Positions 1-9,542 of a DNA stretch of 64,000 bases are shown here, piece by piece. The notes under the pieces are model-generated. The model did not search any database. It worked only from the letters and a program-made list of their open reading frames with translations, and had not been told where the DNA came from. The DNA comes from Hirschia sp964352025 (lineage in GTDB: Bacteria > Pseudomonadota > Alphaproteobacteria > Caulobacterales > Hyphomonadaceae). The position numbers were made by a program, and so were the translations under genes. The stretch covers positions 1 to 64,000 of the forward strand of contig CAYGPZ010000004.1 in assembly GCA_964352025.1 (NCBI GenBank), read 5' to 3'. The first letter of the stretch is position 1. Each line of letters starts with the position of its first letter.

Positions 1-43
1 CGGCACCATTCTATTTAATACAGTGCTAAAACCTAAGTGTATT

Positions 44-97
44 TCACATAAATTGTGAGATTGACAACCCTTTGCACTCTCTAGCATACCTAGAGTG
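44..97 (+). promoter_or_regulatory. Possible promoter and dyads before the S41 protease gene
   Basis: A TTGACA hexamer lies at 61-66. It is preceded by an inverted pair TCACA (44-48) / TGTGA (54-58). About 17 bases downstream of the hexamer lies a poor -10 candidate overlapped by a second dyad, CTCTAG (79-84) / CTAGAG (90-95). The arrangement looks like a regulated promoter, but the -10 match is weak and no regulator can be named. Confidence 0.3.
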
Positions 98-154
98 GAA
101 TTGAGCACAATAAACAAAAATTACTGCTTTAGAATATTAGTCTGGGGGGGCTAT

Positions 155-1870
155 ATGAAAATAGATATGAAAAATCATGTAACTGTATGTGGAGCGGCAT
201 TCTTTTTGGCGCTGAGCGCTTGTGGTGGCGGAGGCGGTGGATCATCCACTCCGGCGCCTACTCTAACGACGCCCTCTCCAACTCCGGCGACAACACCAGC
301 TCCAACACCTTCACCGACGCCGATTTCCACTTGGACATTGGGACAATTTGATCGATCGTCTACCTTTAAAGATTTTTGTGAGACGCCACGTTCAGGCCAA
401 AATATTCTTGGCGAAACGTTCACAGATGATCAAGGTACTCTAACTGACGAAAAAATGTGGCTACGGTCCTGGAACAATGAAACATACCTTTGGTACGACG
501 AGGTCACGGACAGAAGCACGCAAACATCGTTGAAGCCGGTTGAATATTTCAACAATTTAAAAACGTTTGAGACACTGGCATCTGGACAGCCGAAGGATGA
601 TTTTCATTTTTCTCAGGATACGGAAACTTATCTACAACGCGTTTTGTCCGAGGCCCAATCAGGTTATGGGGCGCAATTTGCATTTCGATCCGTAACTGGT
701 CGACTTGATCAACTATATGTTTTGTACAATGAGCCTAACTCTCCCGCATCAGAGATCGTCAATGGCGAAACACAATTGCGACGCGGTGCCATCGTCCAAA
801 GTATAGATGGCGTCAGTGTGGATCGCGCTTCTACCGATCGACTTACTCAATCTGAATTGGACATTGTTTTTGGTGCGCTTGAGCCTTCCGCAAATGGAGA
901 AACGCATACATTTACAATCTTGGATCCTGGCACGATTACTCCGCGCGATATAACTTTGACATCAGCAGATATTGTAGACGCCGCCGTCAACAGAACCGAG
1001 ATCATAAATACTTCAACTGGAAATGTAGGTTATATTCTACTTAACACTTTCGGTACTTTTGAAGCAGAAGCTGAACTTGCTGATGCGTTCGTAGATTTTT
1101 CCGCCCAAAATGTAACAGATCTGGTCGTAGACATTCGTTATAATGGAGGTGGTTTTGTCGATATCGCATCTCAATTGGGCTATATGATAGCTGGGCCATC
1201 GAATATCAGCACAGATATTTTCAATAACTCACGCTTCAATGATAAGTCCGGCAATCTCAATCCGGTAACTGGGCGGGTAAATACCCCAACTCCATTCCAC
1301 AGCGCGACGCAAGGCTTTTCATCTCTACCATTCAACACATCACTAGACACTTTGAATCTCCCCAGAGTGTTTGTACTCGGAACAAGTTCAACGTGTAGCG
1401 CAAGTGAATCATTGATAAACGCGTTACGCGGTATTGATGTCGAAGTTATATATGTTGGCCCAGAAAGAACATGTGGAAAACCATTTGGTTTTTTTGCAGC
1501 AGACAACTGCGGCACAACATTCTTTACAATTCAAATGCAAGCTCAAAACGCAAAAGACTTTGGTGAATACCAACACGGTTTTGCACCCACAAACTTAGTT
1601 TCTAGCGACCCATTTGACGATTTCGCGATTAAAATTCCTGGATGTCAGATAGAAGATGATACTGAACACGAATTAGGCGATACTAACGAAGCAATGCTGC
1701 AAGCGGCACTTAACTACCGCGATACTGGCCTTTGTCCTTCCGCTCCCATTGCTAAAGCATCTACATCATCAAAAGGAAGCACAAATGTGCCCTCTTCGGG
1801 AAAGAAATACTATGCGACCCCCGAAGACGAATTTGTAGATAATATCATGATAGCAAATCCAAGAAGATAA
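155..1870 (+). CDS. S41-family (C-terminal processing) protease, lipoprotein
   Basis: Predicted serine protease of the tail-specific (S41) family, anchored as a lipoprotein. I chose the ATG at 155, which follows a G-rich ribosome site, over the in-frame GTG at 95; ATG 167 is also possible. The product is 571 aa. It has a lipobox ending LSAC with Cys at about residue 23, then a Gly run and a Pro/Thr-rich linker (about 32-58) that would hold the enzyme off the membrane. A PDZ-like region precedes the core strand VVDIRYNGGG (about 324-333). The nucleophile is probably the Ser in C-S-A-S-E (about 415), with the general-base Lys in TCGKP (about 442). This Ser/Lys spacing is close to that of Prc. 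The substrate is unknown. The small lipoprotein gene starts 6 bases downstream and may be co-transcribed. Confidence 0.8.
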   Translation: MKIDMKNHVTVCGAAFFLALSACGGGGGGSSTPAPTLTTPSPTPATTPAPTPSPTPISTWTLGQFDRSSTFKDFCETPRSGQNILGETFTDDQGTLTDEKMWLRSWNNETYLWYDEVTDRSTQTSLKPVEYFNNLKTFETLASGQPKDDFHFSQDTETYLQRVLSEAQSGYGAQFAFRSVTGRLDQLYVLYNEPNSPASEIVNGETQLRRGAIVQSIDGVSVDRASTDRLTQSELDIVFGALEPSANGETHTFTILDPGTITPRDITLTSADIVDAAVNRTEIINTSTGNVGYILLNTFGTFEAEAELADAFVDFSAQNVTDLVVDIRYNGGGFVDIASQLGYMIAGPSNISTDIFNNSRFNDKSGNLNPVTGRVNTPTPFHSATQGFSSLPFNTSLDTLNLPRVFVLGTSSTCSASESLINALRGIDVEVIYVGPERTCGKPFGFFAADNCGTTFFTIQMQAQNAKDFGEYQHGFAPTNLVSSDPFDDFAIKIPGCQIEDDTEHELGDTNEAMLQAALNYRDTGLCPSAPIAKASTSSKGSTNVPSSGKKYYATPEDEFVDNIMIANPRR

Positions 1871-1876
1871 TACATA

Positions 1877-2266
1877 ATGGGTATAAAGCTACAAAATGGA
1901 CTGTCTGCATCGATCTTTGTGTTGAGCGCAGACTTGATTTCCGCCTGCTCTACACACTCAGTCGATCCTTTGTCTTCAATGCAGCCTGCTTACATAGTAA
2001 GCGCAGACTCTGAAACATTAGCTAAAGTTTCAGACCTCATCGCAGAACACAAAGGCATATCCACCGTAAAATTAGGTGGAATAGACAAAAATAGAGCAAC
2101 TACTATACCAGTCCTGCCCCTACCCCTTGGTCCTTACGAGACACTTAGTTTGAAGAAACCAGAAATTTTCAAAGTATTTCTAACCCGCGACGGATGCGTC
2201 ATTAAAAGTGAGGGCTCTGGTGACGAAATTGCGTTGGCTGATATCAGGTGTAAATTAGATCAATAA
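1877..2266 (+). CDS. Small putative lipoprotein of unknown function
   Basis: A 129-aa product that I do not recognise. The N-terminus has a hydrophobic stretch ending in the lipobox ISAC (Cys about 24), so it is probably lipid-anchored. The remainder is a small soluble domain with two cysteines near the C-terminus (about residues 106 and 125). The gene begins 6 bases after the S41 protease stop, which suggests one transcript and perhaps a shared envelope role. The signal sequence is less hydrophobic than usual, so the lipoprotein assignment is tentative. Confidence 0.55.
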   Translation: MGIKLQNGLSASIFVLSADLISACSTHSVDPLSSMQPAYIVSADSETLAKVSDLIAEHKGISTVKLGGIDKNRATTIPVLPLPLGPYETLSLKKPEIFKVFLTRDGCVIKSEGSGDEIALADIRCKLDQ

Positions 2267-2315
2267 TCCGCACTTATGAAAGTGCGCGAGTTCGCATTAA
2301 ACTAGGCAGGTCAAT

Positions 2316-2612
2316 ATGGCAGATAAATATTCTGATATAGAAATCACAGCGCTTTTGTCAGACTTTCCTCTGTGGTCTATATCAAACAACGGTACTTCAA
2401 TTACCAGAACATTTCAGTTTGCTGACTTCGCGCAAGCTTGGACCTTCATGTCCGCCGTTGCGATTGACGCCGAAAAACAAAACCATCACCCTGAATGGTT
2501 CAATGTTTACAGCGTCGTGAAAATCACTCTATCGACCCATGACGCAGGTGGTCTAACCAATAAAGACCGAGTACTTGCTAAGTCTATCGAAAACGCAGCT
2601 TCTACGTTCTGA
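2316..2612 (+). CDS. phhB: Pterin-4a-carbinolamine dehydratase
   Basis: A 98-aa protein of normal family length. PhhB dehydrates 4a-hydroxytetrahydrobiopterin, the by-product of aromatic amino acid hydroxylases, so that the pterin cofactor can be recycled. The family signature is clear: the active-site block KQNHHPEW, then Y-x-V-V-K-I-T-L and THDAGGLT-x-KD. The ATG at 2316 follows an AGG ribosome site. No phenylalanine hydroxylase gene is nearby, so its partner must be elsewhere in the genome or the protein serves another pterin enzyme. It appears to be a single-gene unit. Confidence 0.92.
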   Translation: MADKYSDIEITALLSDFPLWSISNNGTSITRTFQFADFAQAWTFMSAVAIDAEKQNHHPEWFNVYSVVKITLSTHDAGGLTNKDRVLAKSIENAASTF

Positions 2613-2986
2613 TCATAAACAGAGCATTCTTTAGACATTGCTATTCGAACCAAGACAGTCATTTGACCAAAGTCTGCCATATCCTGCACGATATATGAGC
2701 ATACCAATTTTTCTTCGCAAGCTATTTTTATTGAACAATTAAAGAGCGCTAATCTTCACCTCTGAAGGCGTTGAACGTAAGCATCGTGTCGTGTTAAGAC
2801 GCTCGCCACGCAAAATACGCGCTTTAAACACTGTACAAATACCATTTATTGGATATAAGAAACCAAAATGATAGCGCGATCATTTTGGATTTGGTGAGGA
2901 ATTTACGGGCACATTTGCTCTAGTAGTTTAATTCAAATTCGCCTATTCGAAATGATGTACAAATTTGATGGAAGAGCGAGAAACTG
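2613..2986. other. Gene-free stretch before zwf
   Basis: I see no credible coding frame in these 374 bases. The notable element is the perfect dyad at 2863-2888, described separately. No clear terminator for phhB is visible. Confidence 0.6.
2863..2888. promoter_or_regulatory. Probable LacI-family operator upstream of zwf
   Basis: Perfect inverted repeat with arms CCAAAATGAT and ATCATTTTGG around the centre AGCGCG. The core TGATAGCGCGATCA (2869-2882) differs at one base from TGATAGCGCTATCA, the kind of palindrome recognised by LacI-type sugar repressors in Caulobacter and Xanthomonas (from memory). It ends about 98 bases before the zwf ATG, a suitable place for repression of the Entner-Doudoroff operon. 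No LacI-type gene is in the window. Confidence 0.65.
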
Positions 2987-4468
2987 ATGGCAGAGTTTAT
3001 ACCTGTAGATCCGTTTGATATAGTAATTTTTGGTGGGACAGGTGACCTCTCTAAGAGAAAGCTAATCCCTGCCCTCTATCACCGCTTCAAAGATGGTCAA
3101 ATTTGCGAAACATGTAAAATTGTCGGTACTGCCCGCTCTGAATGGACACGAGATCAATTTGTAGCCTTTGCAAAGGAAGCATGTACAGAAGCTCAGGATG
3201 GAAAAATTGACGACTCAAAATTTGAAAAGTTTTCCAATCTTCTTGAATACATACAAATCGATGCGACGGACCCTAAGTCTAATTGGGCAGGCTTGAAGAA
3301 AGCTGTACCGTCAAAAGACCGAAACCGCGTTTTTTACCTCGCCATGGCTCCACGGCTGTATACGCCTTTGTGTAAAAACCTCGGCGATAAAGGATTGGTC
3401 ACCGAAGCTTCGCGCGTTGTTCTTGAAAAGCCAATTGGCCGAAACTTAGAAACCGCAAAAGAAATCAATGAAGGTGTGGGCGCTGTCTTCAAGGAAGAAC
3501 AGATATTCCGCATAGATCACTATTTAGGTAAGGAAACAGTTCAGAACCTATTGGTTTTACGGTTTGCTAATATGCTATTCGAACCGCTTTGGAATCGAAA
3601 CACGGTTGATAATGTCCAGATTACAGTTGCTGAATCTGTAGGACTTGAAAGTCGTGCAGATTACTATGACAACTCTGGTGCGCTTCGCGACATGGTGCAA
3701 AACCACCTCCTGCAACTTCTGTGTCTGACCGCTATGGAGCCGCCAAACTCTCTTGAAGCAGATGATGTAAGAACTGAAAAAATCAAAGTTTTACGAGCGC
3801 TCAAAAAGTTTGATGATAAGTCCGCTAAAGATAATGTCGTTCGCGCTCAATATCGTGCAGGTACTGTCAATGGAAAAACCGTTAAAGGTTACAAAGAAGA
3901 ACTACCTGATGAAAAGAAGGGCAGCCGTACAGAAACTTATGTTGCGTTAAAGACTGAAATTCAGAACTGGCGTTGGCAAGGCGTACCATTCTACTTGAGA
4001 ACAGGTAAGCGCCTTCAATCTCGTCAATCTGAAATTATGATCCGGTTTAAGCCTGCGCCCCACTCAATTTTTGGTCAACAAAGTGGCGCGTCACCGAATA
4101 AATTGATCATTCGTCTTCAACCAGATGAAGGGGTGCATTTATTCCTGCAAATTAAAGAACCTGGTCCTGGTGGATTGCGCGTGAAGTCTCTTCCGCTAAA
4201 CCTTTCGTGGGCTGACAATTTCATGATACGTTACCCGGACGCGTATGAACGTCTTCTCATGGATGTTGTGCGAGGCAACCTTGCACTCTTCATGCGTCGC
4301 GATGAAGTAGAGCAAGCTTGGGAATGGGCTGACACATTGCTTGCAGCGTGGGCGGACGATAATCGCCCTATGGAAACCTACCCTGCTGGTAGCGACGGCC
4401 CATCATCTGCCGATGTTTTGCTCGCGAAAGATGACCGTTATTGGAAACGTCTAGACTCTGCTGAATAG
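2987..4468 (+). CDS. zwf: Glucose-6-phosphate 1-dehydrogenase
   Basis: Oxidises glucose-6-phosphate to 6-phosphogluconolactone, the first Entner-Doudoroff step, in the cytoplasm. The 493-aa length is typical. The nucleotide-binding motif GGTGDLSKRK is at residues 16-25, the EKPIGR block at 147-152, and the catalytic RIDHYLGKE at 175-183. It is the first gene of zwf-edd-glk-eda-pyk, preceded by the candidate LacI-type operator. edd follows after 42 bases. A 6-phosphogluconolactonase gene, often placed here in related bacteria, is absent. Confidence 0.97.
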   Translation: MAEFIPVDPFDIVIFGGTGDLSKRKLIPALYHRFKDGQICETCKIVGTARSEWTRDQFVAFAKEACTEAQDGKIDDSKFEKFSNLLEYIQIDATDPKSNWAGLKKAVPSKDRNRVFYLAMAPRLYTPLCKNLGDKGLVTEASRVVLEKPIGRNLETAKEINEGVGAVFKEEQIFRIDHYLGKETVQNLLVLRFANMLFEPLWNRNTVDNVQITVAESVGLESRADYYDNSGALRDMVQNHLLQLLCLTAMEPPNSLEADDVRTEKIKVLRALKKFDDKSAKDNVVRAQYRAGTVNGKTVKGYKEELPDEKKGSRTETYVALKTEIQNWRWQGVPFYLRTGKRLQSRQSEIMIRFKPAPHSIFGQQSGASPNKLIIRLQPDEGVHLFLQIKEPGPGGLRVKSLPLNLSWADNFMIRYPDAYERLLMDVVRGNLALFMRRDEVEQAWEWADTLLAAWADDNRPMETYPAGSDGPSSADVLLAKDDRYWKRLDSAE

Positions 4469-4510
4469 ACCTGTTTCATCACACATAAATTCCTTTAAGG
4501 AGCTTGTCAG

Positions 4511-6352
4511 ATGCCAGTTTCACCAACGATTAAAACGATAGCCAAGGTTACAGATCGTATTATTGCACGGTCTGAAAAATCACGTGCTGCGTATCTGAAA
4601 CTTATGGAAAACCAGCGCCCTACGGAGTCAGCTAGATCACGTTTGACAGATGGAAACCTTGCGCACGCTGCAGCTGCTTGTCCTATTCACGATAAGAACG
4701 CGATGCTGGGCGCAGAATGGCCAAATATAGGTATCGTAACGGCCTACAATGACATGCTGTCTGCGCACCAGCCTTACGAAAAATATCCAGACATTATCCG
4801 TGCTGCAGCTCGGAAGGTTGGTGCAACCGCCCAAGTCGCTGGCGGTGTGCCAGCCATGTGTGATGGGGTGACACAAGGCCAAGATGGAATGGAGCTATCT
4901 CTGTTTTCAAGAGATACTATTGCCATGAGCACAGCCGTAGCGCTTAGCCACGCGACTTTTGACGCTGCTCTATACCTTGGTATCTGTGACAAAATCGTAC
5001 CGGGCTTGATGATCGCAGCGATACGTTTTGGATGGCTACCTGGTATATTTGTTCCAGCTGGCCCTATGCCCTCTGGTCTGCCCAACCCAGAAAAGCAACG
5101 CATTCGTCAGCAATATGCTGCTGGTGAAGTCGGACGGGACGCACTTCTAAAAGCTGAAAGTGAGAGCTATCACTCTGCAGGAACATGTACATTTTACGGA
5201 ACTGCCAATTCCAATCAAATGATGATGGAAATGATGGGTATGCATATGCCGGGTGCTGCATTCGTACCGCCAAGTACTGGACTACGAACTGCCCTCACCG
5301 AAGCTGCAACACAACAGGCTGCAGCCCTTTCTCACATGAAAGGCGAAGACAGCTATACGCCTGTTTGTAAAGTTATTGACGAACGCTCGATTGTGAATTC
5401 AATCGTTGGCTTAATGGCAACTGGTGGATCAACTAATAACGCCCTACACATACCGGCTATCGCAAGAGCTGCTGGTATTTTGGTAGATTGGTCTGATTTT
5501 GAAGAAATCGCTGAAGTAACCCCATTACTTTGTAAAATCTATCCAAATGGACCATCTGATGTAAATCACTTCCACGCCGCGGGTGGAATGGGTTTCTTGA
5601 TTAAGGAGCTTCTGGCTTCTGGTTTGGTTCACAACGATGTAACAACAGTCGCAGGTGATGGCGGTTTGGAAAGATACAGCCAAGAGCCGACAATGGAATC
5701 TGAGGCTTTAACTTGGAAACTACCGCCAGAAATCAGCCAAGATGAAGAGATCCTCCGACCACACACAAATCCAATCGCAAAAGATGGTGGGCTAAAGCTT
5801 ATAGACTGCGCGATTGGGCGTGGAATGATCAAGATCTCCGCTGTTAAAGAAGAAAACCGCAAGGTCACTGCGCCTGCTGCAATCTTCTCGTCACAAGATG
5901 ATGTTAAAGCAGCATTTAAAGCTGGTGAACTTAACCGAGATGTTGTGATTGTCGTTAGGTTTCAAGGGCCTCGTGCAAACGGAATGCCTGAACTTCATGG
6001 GCTTTCACCCATTCTTGGACTGTTGCAAGACAAAGGATTTAAAGTCGCGCTTCTAACAGATGGCCGTATGTCTGGTGCCTCTGGAAAATTCCCAGCAATC
6101 ATACATATGGGCCCCGAAGCTCTGGCAGGGGGCCCTATCGCGAAATTAAAAGACGGTGACTTAATCGCATTCGACGCGAATGCCGGAACACTTACAATTG
6201 AGCCAGAAGACTTCTTGAATCGCCCCGCTGCAATGAGAGAAAACGATCCGGGTTACGGCCTTGGCCGCGAAATGTTCAGTGTCTTCCGCAATGCTGCAGA
6301 AGTCGCAGAAAAAGGTGGTGGTATTTTTGGTTTAATGGACGGCGTTGAATAA
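4511..6352 (+). CDS. edd: 6-phosphogluconate dehydratase
   Basis: Dehydrates 6-phosphogluconate to 2-keto-3-deoxy-6-phosphogluconate (KDPG). The 613-aa length fits Edd. Expected Fe-S cysteine contexts are present: MCDGVTQGQ, LGICDKIVPG and GTCTFYGTANSNQ followed by the Met-rich segment typical of the dehydratase family. A strong ribosome site (AAGGAG) precedes the ATG at 4511. The stop overlaps the glk start by one base (TAATG), which couples translation of the two. ilvD-type dihydroxyacid dehydratase is the related alternative, but the length and operon favour edd. Confidence 0.96.
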   Translation: MPVSPTIKTIAKVTDRIIARSEKSRAAYLKLMENQRPTESARSRLTDGNLAHAAAACPIHDKNAMLGAEWPNIGIVTAYNDMLSAHQPYEKYPDIIRAAARKVGATAQVAGGVPAMCDGVTQGQDGMELSLFSRDTIAMSTAVALSHATFDAALYLGICDKIVPGLMIAAIRFGWLPGIFVPAGPMPSGLPNPEKQRIRQQYAAGEVGRDALLKAESESYHSAGTCTFYGTANSNQMMMEMMGMHMPGAAFVPPSTGLRTALTEAATQQAAALSHMKGEDSYTPVCKVIDERSIVNSIVGLMATGGSTNNALHIPAIARAAGILVDWSDFEEIAEVTPLLCKIYPNGPSDVNHFHAAGGMGFLIKELLASGLVHNDVTTVAGDGGLERYSQEPTMESEALTWKLPPEISQDEEILRPHTNPIAKDGGLKLIDCAIGRGMIKISAVKEENRKVTAPAAIFSSQDDVKAAFKAGELNRDVVIVVRFQGPRANGMPELHGLSPILGLLQDKGFKVALLTDGRMSGASGKFPAIIHMGPEALAGGPIAKLKDGDLIAFDANAGTLTIEPEDFLNRPAAMRENDPGYGLGREMFSVFRNAAEVAEKGGGIFGLMDGVE

Positions 6353-7341
6353 TGAATGGTCTTTCAGCAGATACTGATTATGTCGTTGTCGGCGATGTTG
6401 GTGGTACAAATGTGCGTTTTGCACTTGCACCTGATACACGCGTTCACGCAGGTCCAGTTCACATCGATAAATTCTGGAAATCACCCAACAAAAATCATGA
6501 GACTTTCTCTGATGCATTGAATGCATTTCTCAGCACCGTTGATATTCAACCTAAGCGTGGCGTATTCGCACTTGCGGGGCCGATTAAAAATAATTCTATA
6601 ACACTTACCAATCATTCTTCATGGTGTGTGCAAGCTGATGAAATTCAATCACGTTTTCAGTTAAACTCGGTTGAGCTTTTAAACGACTTTGCTGCAATGG
6701 CGAGGTCCGTTCCCGAGTTAAGCCCCAAGATGGATGGCAATGGATTAGAAATCATCTCTTCAGGTAAATCCGTTCCAGACAGGCCAATAATCGTTGCCGG
6801 TCCAGGCACTGGATTTGGGTATGCAACGCTTTTACCTTCCAATCAAAACCAAAACTGGCGGGTATTGCGCGGCGAAGGTGGGCATCAAGCCTATTCTCCG
6901 ACGACTGATTTAGAAGCAGAAGTTTATAAAAGCCTAAAAACTAAAATTGAGTTCGTATCAATCGAATCAGTCAGTGCAGGAGTTGGCTTTAACACCCTAC
7001 TTGAAACCATGTTTGAGGTTTTCGACGTTCCAAAAATCGATCTTTCTCCGGCGGAAGTGCATTCTCGTGCAAAAACTGGCGATAAAGTGTGCGATGCCGT
7101 TTGCAGGATTCGCGCAAACACCGTAATGACCGCGTATGGAGATGCTGTGTTAGCAACTGGAGCCAAAGGTGGTGTTGTCGCTGCAGGTGGAGTAACTACC
7201 GCCCTAATTGATTACATACGTTCACCTGAAGCACTTTCACGTTTCTTCGAACGCGGACCAATGTCACATTATTTGACGAATGTTCCAATCTATTTAATTA
7301 CCAGCGGTGAAGCTCCACTTATCGGAGCCGCAGCTTACTAA
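6352..7341 (+). CDS. glk: Glucokinase
   Basis: Phosphorylates glucose with ATP and so feeds glucose-6-phosphate to zwf, encoded two genes upstream. The 329-aa length fits the bacterial Glk family. The N-terminal phosphate-binding motif VGDVGGTNVRFAL and the second GPGTGFGYA motif are clear, as is EGGHQAYSP, which contains the sugar-contacting Glu/His region. The start codon overlaps the edd stop as TAATG. Placement inside the Entner-Doudoroff operon means glucose, rather than only gluconate, is an intended substrate. Confidence 0.95.
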   Translation: MNGLSADTDYVVVGDVGGTNVRFALAPDTRVHAGPVHIDKFWKSPNKNHETFSDALNAFLSTVDIQPKRGVFALAGPIKNNSITLTNHSSWCVQADEIQSRFQLNSVELLNDFAAMARSVPELSPKMDGNGLEIISSGKSVPDRPIIVAGPGTGFGYATLLPSNQNQNWRVLRGEGGHQAYSPTTDLEAEVYKSLKTKIEFVSIESVSAGVGFNTLLETMFEVFDVPKIDLSPAEVHSRAKTGDKVCDAVCRIRANTVMTAYGDAVLATGAKGGVVAAGGVTTALIDYIRSPEALSRFFERGPMSHYLTNVPIYLITSGEAPLIGAAAY

Positions 7342-7356
7342 AGGGACGGTATAAAA

Positions 7357-8001
7357 ATGACGACTGTAGATATGAAACCTGTTTTGGACGCACTTACTGC
7401 TTCACCTGTCGTCCCTGTTCTTACAGTTTCAAATGTTGCTCATGCTGCGCCTCTTGCTCAGGCATTATACAAAGGCGGTGTTAAATTCGTCGAAGTGACC
7501 TTGCGGACAAAAGAAGCACTCGAAGTAATTACTGAGATGAAAGCCGCCCAACCTGAGCTTACGGTTGGTGCTGGTACTATTCTTACTCCAGCCGACCTAG
7601 ACGCCACTTTGAAAGCCGGTTCTGAATTTTCAGTATCTCCAGGATGCACCCCCAACTTAGCTAAAGCGCTATTGGCATCTGGTGTTCCTTCTTTTCCAGG
7701 TACAGCAACACCTTCAGAAGCCATGCAGCGTATTGAAGAAGGTTTTGAAGTCGTAAAGTTCTTTCCTGCTGAAAAAATCGGTGGAGCTGGTGCTCTTAAA
7801 GCGATGGTCGCTCCCCTTCAAAACCTAAAAGTGATGCCTACTGGCGGCGTTAGCCCTTCCAACATGATGACATATCTTTCAATTCCAAATGTTGTTGCCG
7901 TTGGTGGCGGTTGGCTTGTTACGAATGCTGCATTAGAGGCTGAAGATTGGGCGACAATTGAAGCGACTGCCAAAGATGCAATTGCAATCGCCAACAAGTA
8001 A
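7357..8001 (+). CDS. eda: KDPG aldolase (2-dehydro-3-deoxyphosphogluconate aldolase)
   Basis: Cleaves KDPG to pyruvate and glyceraldehyde-3-phosphate. A typical 214-aa class I aldolase: EVTLRT holds the catalytic Glu, VVKFFPAE the Schiff-base Lys, and GAGTIL and MPTGGV are the usual phosphate-binding strands. It starts 15 bases after the glk stop behind an AAGGGACGG ribosome site. It may also act on 4-hydroxy-2-oxoglutarate, as Eda does elsewhere. Confidence 0.96.
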   Translation: MTTVDMKPVLDALTASPVVPVLTVSNVAHAAPLAQALYKGGVKFVEVTLRTKEALEVITEMKAAQPELTVGAGTILTPADLDATLKAGSEFSVSPGCTPNLAKALLASGVPSFPGTATPSEAMQRIEEGFEVVKFFPAEKIGGAGALKAMVAPLQNLKVMPTGGVSPSNMMTYLSIPNVVAVGGGWLVTNAALEAEDWATIEATAKDAIAIANK

Positions 8002-8031
8002 AAACAAAGATTACATTTACAGGACTTTTCA

Positions 8032-9447
8032 ATGAGCCGTTTCTCTTCCCCACAAAGTCGTCGAGCCAAGATAGTTGCCACATTGGGTCCGGGTAGTTCA
8101 GCACCAGACACCATCCGGTTACTGGCGGAAACAGGCGTTGATATATTCCGTCTGAATTTTTCTCATGGCGATCACAAAGGTCACCAGCGCAACTATGAAT
8201 CTGTGCGCCTAGCCCAAGAAAAAATTGGAAGACCATTAGGTGTTCTAGCAGACATGCAAGGTCCTAAAATTCGTGTTGGAAGCTTTCCAGAAGGCTATAT
8301 TCGTCTGAGCATGAATGAAGAAGTAAAATTGGTGCCAGGTAAAACGTCTGAAGAAGAAAATGTAATTCCGGTTCCTCATCCGGAAATTCTGAAGATCATG
8401 GAAGTTGGTGACCAAATTCTGGTTGATGACGGAAAAATTGTTCTGACCGTCACTAAAGCAGGCGATACACCTTGGGCGACGTCAGATATTCCATGTAAGA
8501 TTGGCGACAAAAAAGGCTTTACCCTTTTAGGAAAAGCCCTCCCTGTACCCGCGCTGACACCTAAAGATAAAGAAGACCTAGAGTTTGCTTGTAGCTTGGG
8601 TGCAGACTTTATCGCCCTTTCATTTGTTCAGACACGCGCTGACTTGGAAGAAGCGCGTGCTTTAATGAATGGCCGTGGTAGATTAGTCGCAAAAGTTGAG
8701 AAACCAGCTGCTATTGAAAACCTAGATGATATCGTTGACGGGTCAGATGGTATTATGGTTGCCCGTGGAGACCTTGGGGTTGAATACCCTCCGGAGATGG
8801 TGCCAATACTTCAACGTCGTATCGTGAGAGCATCCCGCGCCGCAGGTAAGCCAGTGATCGTCGCGACACACATGCTTGAATCCATGGTCGAGTCTGCATC
8901 TCCAACACGTGCCGAAGCATCTGATGTAGCAACTGCTATCTATCAAGGTACCGATGCTATCATGCTTTCATCAGAAACGGCTGTAGGTCGTCATCCTGCA
9001 ACTGCTGTTTCTATTATGGATCGTATTGTTCGCACAGTCGAAAACGACAAAGAATACGCGAATTCATCTGGTAGCTTCGCACCTAAGAAAAACGAACACC
9101 CGATGGACGCTGATTTTGTTGCAGAAGCCGTTCAGGATCTAGCAGCAAAGAATGAATGTGAAGCTATATTCGTTTCAACTGCGCATTTTTCAGTAATCTC
9201 ACGTTTCTCACGTGTACGTGTTCAGCGTCGTTTGATCACTCACACGCAAGATTCTACCAAACTAGGCCACATGTCATTATTCTGGGGTGTTGAGCCGCTC
9301 TCCTGTGCTGGCGAGCTGTGTGATGAAGACCTCGTCGCGGCTGTGAAAAAGCAATTAGGCGATGTGTCTGGAAAAATAGCTTGTGCCTTTCAAACAAAGG
9401 GTATTGGCGAAACGCTCGCTTGGCGCCTAGAGATTCTAGACGTTTAA
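8032..9447 (+). CDS. pyk: Pyruvate kinase
   Basis: Converts phosphoenolpyruvate and ADP to pyruvate and ATP. The 471-aa length is normal. Visible motifs are FRLNFSHGDH near the N-terminus, the active-site block AKVEKPAAIENLD, and IMVARGDLGVE. It is the last gene of the Entner-Doudoroff operon, 30 bases after eda, so glucose breakdown and the last ATP-yielding step of lower glycolysis are likely controlled together. No clear stem-loop terminator follows. Confidence 0.96.
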   Translation: MSRFSSPQSRRAKIVATLGPGSSAPDTIRLLAETGVDIFRLNFSHGDHKGHQRNYESVRLAQEKIGRPLGVLADMQGPKIRVGSFPEGYIRLSMNEEVKLVPGKTSEEENVIPVPHPEILKIMEVGDQILVDDGKIVLTVTKAGDTPWATSDIPCKIGDKKGFTLLGKALPVPALTPKDKEDLEFACSLGADFIALSFVQTRADLEEARALMNGRGRLVAKVEKPAAIENLDDIVDGSDGIMVARGDLGVEYPPEMVPILQRRIVRASRAAGKPVIVATHMLESMVESASPTRAEASDVATAIYQGTDAIMLSSETAVGRHPATAVSIMDRIVRTVENDKEYANSSGSFAPKKNEHPMDADFVAEAVQDLAAKNECEAIFVSTAHFSVISRFSRVRVQRRLITHTQDSTKLGHMSLFWGVEPLSCAGELCDEDLVAAVKKQLGDVSGKIACAFQTKGIGETLAWRLEILDV

Positions 9448-9542
9448 AATCAGTACATAGAACATTCGTCCACATTGACGCTTTCTCTCAAAACAAAGCA
9501 CAGTACATTTGAGCTGTATTCAGGGTATTTGGAGCTATTGTT

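Noticed and set aside
95..154. In-frame GTG start for the S41 protease
   Set aside because: It would put 20 polar/aromatic residues in front of a clean lipoprotein signal; ATG 155 has a G-rich ribosome site.
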